From positions 1 to 8,797 of the forward strand of contig JAFGKQ010000083.1 in assembly GCA_016928495.1 (NCBI GenBank): a DNA stretch of 8,797 nt. Reading direction: 5' to 3'. The notes below the pieces were generated by a model. That model saw only the letters and a list, made by a program, of their open reading frames with translations, was not told the origin of the DNA and searched no databases. The stretch comes from Candidatus Fermentibacterales bacterium. GTDB taxonomy: Bacteria > Fermentibacterota > Fermentibacteria > Fermentibacterales > JAFGKQ01. Positions within the stretch are counted from its first letter, which is position 1, and each line of letters starts with the position of its first letter. Below, piece by piece: positions 1 to 3,716 of this stretch. Made by a program: the position numbers and the translations under genes.

Positions 1-1
1 A

Positions 2-142
2 GGGCGGGACGACGCAAGGCGGGCAACGGCCTTCCCGCTCGACGGGCTGCCGTTCGAAGACATGGCGTTCGACCACGACAGGATCCTGCGCCAGTTCATC
101 GAGTGGAGGCGCACGGGCACAAGGCCCGGCACAGAGGAGTAG
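2..142 (+). CDS. C-terminal end of an unidentified protein (5' end outside window)
   Basis: Reading from base 2, the frame is open for 46 codons and stops at TAG 140-142. The peptide has ordinary protein composition, with a run FPLDGLPFEDMAFDHDRILR followed by an Arg-rich, probably helical tail, FIEWRRTGTRPGTEE. I do not recognise the family. The frame is favoured because it is open from the window edge and ends 25 nt before the well-placed start of the next gene on the same strand, an operon-like spacing. No domain or motif can be assigned from so short a fragment. It could also be a chance open frame, but the composition and position argue against that. Confidence 0.6.
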   Translation, partial: GRDDARRATAFPLDGLPFEDMAFDHDRILRQFIEWRRTGTRPGTEE

Positions 143-154
143 CCCTGGCCGAGG

Positions 155-170
155 AAAGGAGGTGGGCATG
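155..170 (+). promoter_or_regulatory. Ribosome binding site that decides the beta-helix protein start
   Basis: AAAGGAGG at 155-162 lies 5 nt before ATG 168. This strong site supports 168 over the in-frame GTG at 162, which sits inside the Shine-Dalgarno sequence itself. Confidence 0.75.
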
Positions 171-1616
171 CTCGGACGGCACCGGGTCCTGCCGCTTCTG
201 GCCCTCTGCTGGCTGTTCACGGATGCCCTGGCAGGCGTCCTTCACGTGCCCGGGGACTATCCCACGATCCAGGCGGCCATACTGAACGCCTACTACGGGG
301 ACACCGTTCTGGTTGCCCCCGGCACCTACGTCGAGAGCATCAACTTCCTCTCGAAGGCCATTACCGTGCTCTCCGAGGCCGGAGCCGCGGAGACCTCGAT
401 CCAGAGCCCCGGAAGCACCCCCGTGGCCACCTTCGCCAACGGCGAGACATCTTCATCTCTTCTGGAAGGGTTCACGCTCTCCGGCGGCTCCTACCAGTAT
501 GGTGGAGGCGTCTACTGCTCCGCCGCCTCTCCGGTAATCAGATCCTGTGTGATCACCGGCAACACGGCGGACTACGGCGGCGGGCTCTACGCTCAGAACG
601 GCTCGAGTATCGTTCTGGAGCAGTGCGCCGTAGAAGGAAACGAAGCCAAGTGGGGAGGAGGAGTCTGCGCCTGGGCCGCCAGTCCCCGACTGCTCAACTG
701 CAGCGTCTCCGGCAACACCGCCTCCTCTCCGGGAATAGGGGGAGGCATATACGCCAGCGAGGCCTCAGTGCTTACCATCGCCAATAGCCTGATCAGCTCG
801 AACAGCTCCTCGTCGACCGGCGGAGGGATCTGCGTCTCCGTGGGCTGCGATCTGACCGTGCCGCTCAACAACGTCATCGCCTTCAACCACAGCGCGACCA
901 AGGGAGGTGGGATCGGCTTTGCCGGCGCCGCCGTCTCCGAGGTCCTCCAGAACTCGATCCTGTGGGGAAACGACGCCCCGATCGGTCCTCAGGCGTCGCT
1001 CGACTTCTCCGCATCGGTCTCCATCGCGTACAGCGATGTCCAGGGCGGAAGCTCGGGCGTATACGTCGCTTCGGGCTCGAGCCTGAGCTGGCTCGAGGGC
1101 ATGATCGACGAGGACCCGCTTTTCGAGTCTGGCTCGCTGAGCGACTATCATCTAGGGCCGGGATCGCCATGCATAGACTCGGGAAACCCCTCCCCGGACC
1201 ACAATGACCCGGAGGATCCATGGAACCCTGGCTACGCTCACTGGCCAGCCCTCGGGGCTCTTCGAAACGACATGGGCATCTACGGCGGAGGAGGAGCCGG
1301 AGTCTGGACCGGGATTCCAGGGGCCGATGAGGGGCCTGATCCGGATGGGCCGGCGATTCTGATCGAACTGGCAGGAAACCCTGTCAGCGAAGCCCTGGAG
1401 CTGCGGCTGGGTGTTCCCGTCGCCTGTCAGGTGGAGTTGTCGATCTTCGACGTGGCGGGCAGGCTGGTCCTTCATCCCGCACCCTTCCAGCTTCCCGGGG
1501 GTGAGTCCGGCCTGCGATTCGGTATCGTGGAGCTTCCTGTCGGGCTCTACATGGTCAGGCTCGAAGCTGCGGGGTTGCAGGGAGCCGGTTCGCTCCGGTT
1601 CGTCAGGCTGCGCTAG
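168..1616 (+). CDS. Secreted right-handed beta-helix protein with C-terminal FlgD-like/sorting-type domain
   Basis: The 482-residue protein starts at ATG 168, 5 nt after AGGAGG at 157-162. A GTG at 162 is in frame but overlaps that ribosome site. Residues 1-22 form a signal peptide (basic start, LLALCWLF core, cleavage likely after ALA). The opening VLHVPGDYPTIQAAI and VLVAPGTYVESI (about 24-60) is the classic start of a pectate-lyase-like parallel beta-helix. Six GGG turns follow at about 24-29 residue steps (near 112, 137, 162, 190, 217, 246), with NTA/NCSVSGN-type rungs between them. A closing motif, DEDPLFESGSLSDYHLGPGS then PCIDSGNP (about 315-341), and DMGIYGGG are typical of these helices. 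Residues about 385-482 form an FlgD-like or type A sorting-like beta-sandwich (VELSIFDVAGRLV, LPVGLYMVRLEA, ending RFVRLR). No catalytic residues for polysaccharide cleavage are evident. The likely role is surface or secreted carbohydrate binding or adhesion. Fold assignment is firm; substrate is unknown. Confidence 0.9.
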   Translation: MLGRHRVLPLLALCWLFTDALAGVLHVPGDYPTIQAAILNAYYGDTVLVAPGTYVESINFLSKAITVLSEAGAAETSIQSPGSTPVATFANGETSSSLLEGFTLSGGSYQYGGGVYCSAASPVIRSCVITGNTADYGGGLYAQNGSSIVLEQCAVEGNEAKWGGGVCAWAASPRLLNCSVSGNTASSPGIGGGIYASEASVLTIANSLISSNSSSSTGGGICVSVGCDLTVPLNNVIAFNHSATKGGGIGFAGAAVSEVLQNSILWGNDAPIGPQASLDFSASVSIAYSDVQGGSSGVYVASGSSLSWLEGMIDEDPLFESGSLSDYHLGPGSPCIDSGNPSPDHNDPEDPWNPGYAHWPALGALRNDMGIYGGGGAGVWTGIPGADEGPDPDGPAILIELAGNPVSEALELRLGVPVACQVELSIFDVAGRLVLHPAPFQLPGGESGLRFGIVELPVGLYMVRLEAAGLQGAGSLRFVRLR

Positions 1617-1630
1617 CGCCTCTCTCGGCC

Positions 1631-2068
1631 CTATCGGACATCATAGGTGAGGAGACCGGTCTGGAAGATCATCTTCCACTCCTCCCCGACCCTGGTGTAG
1701 ACCTTGCAGGCCCGGCCCTTCCAGTGCAGGTCGGATCCGTCGTGCTTCTTCCACAGAGTGTCTACATCGACGACCGCAAAGGCCCCGTCGCCCTCGCTGG
1801 AGACGACGATCTTCCGGGTGATCCTCCTGTTGCTGACCATGGAGAGGGAATCGAAGATGTGCTGGAGCGCCCTGCGCCATCGGGCCCTGTCGAACCTGCC
1901 CATCACCAGCTCCCAATCCATGGGATCCTGGGAGTCAGGGGTCCTGGGCCAGGGCCAGACCATGTCGGGATGCATGACGGTCAGAAGGAGATCGACGTCC
2001 TTGGTCTCCCATGCCCGGGTCTCCCTGTCGACGATCTCCTGTATCTGCCTCTTCACTTCGAGCAGCAT
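1631..2068 (-). CDS. NTF2/SnoaL-fold (DUF4440-like) small protein
   Basis: The 145-residue protein starts at ATG 2068-2066 and ends at TAG 1633-1631. It has no signal peptide or membrane segment, so it is probably cytoplasmic. The pattern fits the cone-shaped NTF2/SnoaL fold: an N-terminal helix (VKRQIQEIVDRETRAWETKD), a VDLLLTVMHPDMVW segment, a central helix around RARWRRALQHIFDSL, then beta strands ending GRACKVYTRVGEEWKMIFQTG. The KDVDLLL...HPD...W start and GEEWKMIFQTG end are typical of DUF4440/SnoaL-like proteins, which often have the usual length of 120-150 residues. These proteins bind small hydrophobic ligands or act as isomerase-like enzymes, but no catalytic residue can be assigned here. 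It begins 2 nt after the stop of the upstream lipoprotein gene, so the two are probably translated together. It converges on the beta-helix gene with a 14-nt gap. Confidence 0.8.
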   Translation of the reverse strand: MLLEVKRQIQEIVDRETRAWETKDVDLLLTVMHPDMVWPWPRTPDSQDPMDWELVMGRFDRARWRRALQHIFDSLSMVSNRRITRKIVVSSEGDGAFAVVDVDTLWKKHDGSDLHWKGRACKVYTRVGEEWKMIFQTGLLTYDVR

Positions 2069-2070
2069 GC

Positions 2071-2622
2071 TCAGGACCCCCCGGCAGAAGCTCCGTAGGG
2101 CAGAGTGGACACGTACTGGTCACAGAAGTCCAGGAGACGCTCCAGGTTCTTGTCGCTCAACTCGGTCTCGATGTAGGAGCCGGTGCCCATCACCCGTATC
2201 CGCACCCCGCCCGCCCTGCAGATCGCAGCCATCTGCTCTGCAGTGACGTCGTAGACAACCATCTCGGAGACCCGTCCGGACGAAACGTCCTCTCTCTGAG
2301 GCAGGTCCCTGGTGGAGAGCTGGTACTGGCTGCCGTCGGCGAAGACGAACAGCGACATCCCGGACCGGATGTTCATCCAGGACGTGCCGAAGTACTCGAC
2401 GATAAACTGGAACGAGACATCGCCCAGGTTCGACAGGCTCCTCTGGGCGTTGAACTCTACCCTCTGAATGACGTATGTCGAGGGCGGAGATGGAAGAACG
2501 TTGTTGTCCATCGTGACCTTCCAGCATCCATCCACGGCATCATGGTGCTCGAAGACCACGTAGGAGCCTCCGCAGCCGACGAGCAGCAGCAGCAGGCAGG
2601 CGAAAGGAGTAAGCAGTCTCAC
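2071..2622 (-). CDS. Predicted exported lipoprotein, unknown function
   Basis: The 183-residue protein is read from GTG 2622-2620 to TGA 2073-2071. The frame stays open upstream to 3084, but that extension would run across the divergent promoter region and into the propeller gene. GTG 2622 has AAGAAGAGG (2629-2637) 6 nt upstream and begins exactly where a lipoprotein signal peptide should: VRLLTPFACLLLLLVGC, with lipobox LVGC and lipidated Cys17. The mature part is mainly beta (VIQRVEFNAQRS, VSFQFIVEYFG, MSLFVFADGSQYQLS), followed by a mixed end: DVTAEQMAAICRAGGVRIRV, then ETELSDKNLERLLDFCDQYV. This last section resembles a small domain seen in uncharacterised bacterial proteins, where a helix after 'T-x-E-Q' precedes a beta strand and a C-terminal helix. 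I cannot name the family. The protein is likely anchored in the inner or outer membrane facing the periplasm. It is the first gene of a two-gene unit with the NTF2-like gene. Confidence 0.75.
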   Translation of the reverse strand: MRLLTPFACLLLLLVGCGGSYVVFEHHDAVDGCWKVTMDNNVLPSPPSTYVIQRVEFNAQRSLSNLGDVSFQFIVEYFGTSWMNIRSGMSLFVFADGSQYQLSTRDLPQREDVSSGRVSEMVVYDVTAEQMAAICRAGGVRIRVMGTGSYIETELSDKNLERLLDFCDQYVSTLPYGASAGGS

Positions 2623-2714
2623 AGGGCACCTCTTCTTCCAGGGGCGGTTGTGCCGGGATAGACGGCCGGTCTGAATCCGGGACCAGGCCCGCTTCTGCAG
2701 GCCAGAGATTAATA

Positions 2715-2731
2715 GCGAATGCCGCATTTGC
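2715..2731. promoter_or_regulatory. Dyad symmetric site, possible operator for the lipoprotein operon
   Basis: GCGAATGC-C-GCATTTGC is an 8+1+8 near-perfect inverted repeat with one mismatch (G opposite T). It directly abuts the AT-rich TATTAA on the minus strand, about 93 nt from the lipoprotein start. The size and position fit an operator for a dimeric repressor, but a single copy in one window cannot establish function. Confidence 0.3.
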
Positions 2732-2765
2732 CAAACAGGGGCCGCGCGGGACCCGGCGCATGACC

Positions 2766-2796
2766 TTGACAAGCCGGCGTGGCTGCGGAATAGAAT
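2766..2796 (+). promoter_or_regulatory. Sigma70-like promoter for the beta-propeller gene
   Basis: A perfect TTGACA at 2766-2771 is followed after 19 nt by TAGAAT at 2791-2796 (5 of 6 matches to TATAAT). The spacer is 2 nt longer than ideal. Transcription would begin near 2803 and leave a leader of about 70 nt before GTG 2875. It is the best promoter match I found in the window and lies exactly where the divergent gene needs one. Confidence 0.5.
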
Positions 2797-2860
2797 GTCC
2801 TCGGAACAACCTACCATGTGGGTCGTGATCATGGTTGGCCTGAGGAAGGTCTCAGTGTGG

Positions 2861-2877
2861 GAAAGGAGTGCCTTGTG
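2861..2877 (+). promoter_or_regulatory. Ribosome binding site fixing the propeller gene start at GTG 2875
   Basis: GAAAGGAG at 2861-2868 precedes GTG 2875 by 6 nt. The same frame opens earlier at 2818 (ATG), but that adds 19 polar residues in front of the signal peptide and has no ribosome site. GTG 2875 is therefore preferred. Confidence 0.7.
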
Positions 2878-3228
2878 AGAGCATTGCTTGTCTGTACGCT
2901 CCTCGTGCCAGCGCTTGCGATGGCACAGGCGGTCATCAAGACCATCGACGCCCCTGACACCAACGTCAGCGGCCTTGCCTGGTCGGACTCCGACATGCTC
3001 TGGGCCGTGGACGAGACAACCGACTACGTCTACGAGGTCGATCCCGATGACGGAAGCGTTCTCTCCTCCTTCTACTTCGCACACTCATCCACCTACGTCC
3101 CCAACGGTCTTGCCTACGGGCAGAACCTGGTCTACGTGGCTGCCTGGAACAACGGCACGACCGCGTACATCTACAAGTACACGCCTGGCGGTGCCTATCA
3201 GGGCATGGTCAGCATGTGCGGGGGTTGA
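2875..3228 (+). CDS. Exported beta-propeller protein, N-terminal part ending at in-frame TGA
   Basis: From GTG 2875 the frame gives 117 residues before TGA 3226-3228. Residues 1-17 are a signal peptide (VRALLVCTLLVPALAMA, cleavage before Gln18). The mature part begins a beta-propeller of the NHL/SMP-30/YVTN style. Blade one is GLAWSDSDMLWAVDETTDYV then YEVDPDDGSV; blade two is NGLAYGQNLVYVAAW then YIYKYTPGGAYQGMV. The sequence stops abruptly at SMCGG, in the loop between blade two and blade three. The same frame continues with three more blades after the TGA, so this is half of one gene rather than a complete protein. A secreted two-blade fragment would not be expected to fold. The full frame, 2875-3639, has 254 codon positions plus the final stop and would be a normal five-blade, small propeller. 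Ligand or enzyme activity is unknown. Confidence 0.75.
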   Translation: MRALLVCTLLVPALAMAQAVIKTIDAPDTNVSGLAWSDSDMLWAVDETTDYVYEVDPDDGSVLSSFYFAHSSTYVPNGLAYGQNLVYVAAWNNGTTAYIYKYTPGGAYQGMVSMCGG

Positions 3229-3253
3229 GGCAATCCAGTCACGTCGGTGACGG
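3226..3253 (+). other. In-frame TGA followed by a small hairpin (nonsense codon or recoding site)
   Basis: TGA 3226-3228 is codon 118 of the propeller frame and gives Met-Cys-Gly-Gly-[UGA]-Gly-Asn-Pro. Nine nucleotides later is a perfect 5-bp stem, GTCAC (3238-3242) with GTGAC (3247-3251), around a GTCG loop. Two more C-G pairs (3235-3236 with 3252-3253) are possible across a bulged A at 3237. A C-x-x-U string and a hairpin with G first in its loop are features of bacterial selenocysteine sites. However, the loop begins only 14 nt after the TGA, shorter than in the well-studied fdhF element, and no known selenoprotein family of this fold comes to mind. A simple mutation such as CGA, GGA or TGG to TGA explains the data as well. 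Confidence 0.5.
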
Positions 3254-3639
3254 GACTAAGCGTTTACGGTTCTTATATTTACGTTAGCTCTGTCTCTCAG
3301 AAGTGCTGCTACCGCTACACCGCTCCCTCCATCACGGGCAGATACGCCTACACGACCTACGGCGGCCTGGCCGGAACCAGGGACATCGCGATGGATGGTT
3401 CCACCGGCTGGGTCTGGGTGGCCTGCAACTCCACCTCGTATCCCATACGCGCCTACAAGTCGGGGATCTGCCAGTTCATCCTGGACACGACGGTGGTCCC
3501 CTACGCCTACGGCCTGACGATAGACCCGGACGGATACCTGTGGGTGAGCGACGAGCAGAACGACGTGATCTACCAGGTAGACCCCTATGCCACCTCTCTC
3601 ACCCCGGCTACCTGGGGGAGGATCAAGGCAAGCTTCTAG
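3247..3639 (+). CDS. Exported beta-propeller protein, C-terminal part after in-frame TGA
   Basis: This is the continuation of the propeller frame, open from 3229 to TAG 3637-3639. The first possible start after the TGA is GTG 3247. It is poorly placed for independent initiation, because the nearest purine-rich stretch (GAGG 3227-3230) is 16 nt away. It also lacks a signal peptide, so it is best read as the rest of the upstream protein. Three more blades are visible: GLSVYGSYIYVSS then KCCYRYTAP; IAMDGSTGWVWVACNST; and YGLTIDPDGYLWVSDEQNDV then YQVDPYATS. Each has the same hydrophobic-W/Y-V pattern as the blades before the TGA. The sequence is intact, with no further stop or frameshift, so any loss of function is recent or the TGA is read through. 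Unlike the two other exported proteins here, it has no C-terminal sorting-like domain. Codons at 3261-3300 are unusually AT-rich. Confidence 0.65.
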   Translation: MTGLSVYGSYIYVSSVSQKCCYRYTAPSITGRYAYTTYGGLAGTRDIAMDGSTGWVWVACNSTSYPIRAYKSGICQFILDTTVVPYAYGLTIDPDGYLWVSDEQNDVIYQVDPYATSLTPATWGRIKASF

Positions 3640-3661
3640 GCTCGTGCTCTCCGGAACGATC

Positions 3662-3689
3662 GAAGGCGGGCTCCCGCGAGCCCGCCTTC
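3662..3689. terminator. Strong hairpin between convergent genes, likely bidirectional terminator
   Basis: GAAGGCGGGCTC (3662-3673) pairs perfectly with GAGCCCGCCTTC (3678-3689) around a CCGC loop, giving a 12-bp GC-rich stem. It sits 22 nt past the propeller stop (3639) and 27 nt past the minus-strand protease stop (3717), the only gap between these convergent genes. There is no run of T on either side, so it is not a textbook intrinsic terminator. It may act with a termination factor or protect 3' ends. Confidence 0.7.
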
Positions 3690-3716
3690 TCCACGTCTGC
3701 AGCCGACGAGCCGGAC

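Larger units (their letters stand above)
2623..2874. other. Divergent intergenic region between lipoprotein and propeller genes
   Basis: No convincing gene lies in these 252 nt. The right part holds a sigma70-like promoter for the propeller gene (listed separately). The centre, about 2705-2740, is an AT-richer island containing TATTAA on the minus strand (2709-2714) and a dyad at 2715-2731. This could be the promoter and operator of the lipoprotein operon. A good -35 at the right distance is missing: TTGGCA on the minus strand at 2729-2734 is only 14 nt from TATTAA. Open frames here are extensions of the flanking genes or shadows. Confidence 0.55.

Noticed and set aside
1663-1677. GGAAGAT-C-ATCTTCC palindrome as a terminator or operator
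   Set aside because: It lies inside the NTF2-like coding region over the codons for Trp-Lys-Met-Ile-Phe. It can form only a short stem with no T-tract and is probably chance.
2623-3084. N-terminal extension of the lipoprotein frame to 3084
   Set aside because: It would cross the divergent promoter and overlap the propeller gene antisense. GTG 2622 directly precedes a lipobox signal peptide and has a ribosome site.
3226-3228. Genome-wide reassignment of TGA to Gly or Trp
   Set aside because: TGA ends the lipoprotein and ATPase genes at natural protein ends. High GC content is also unlike the known lineages with reassigned TGA.
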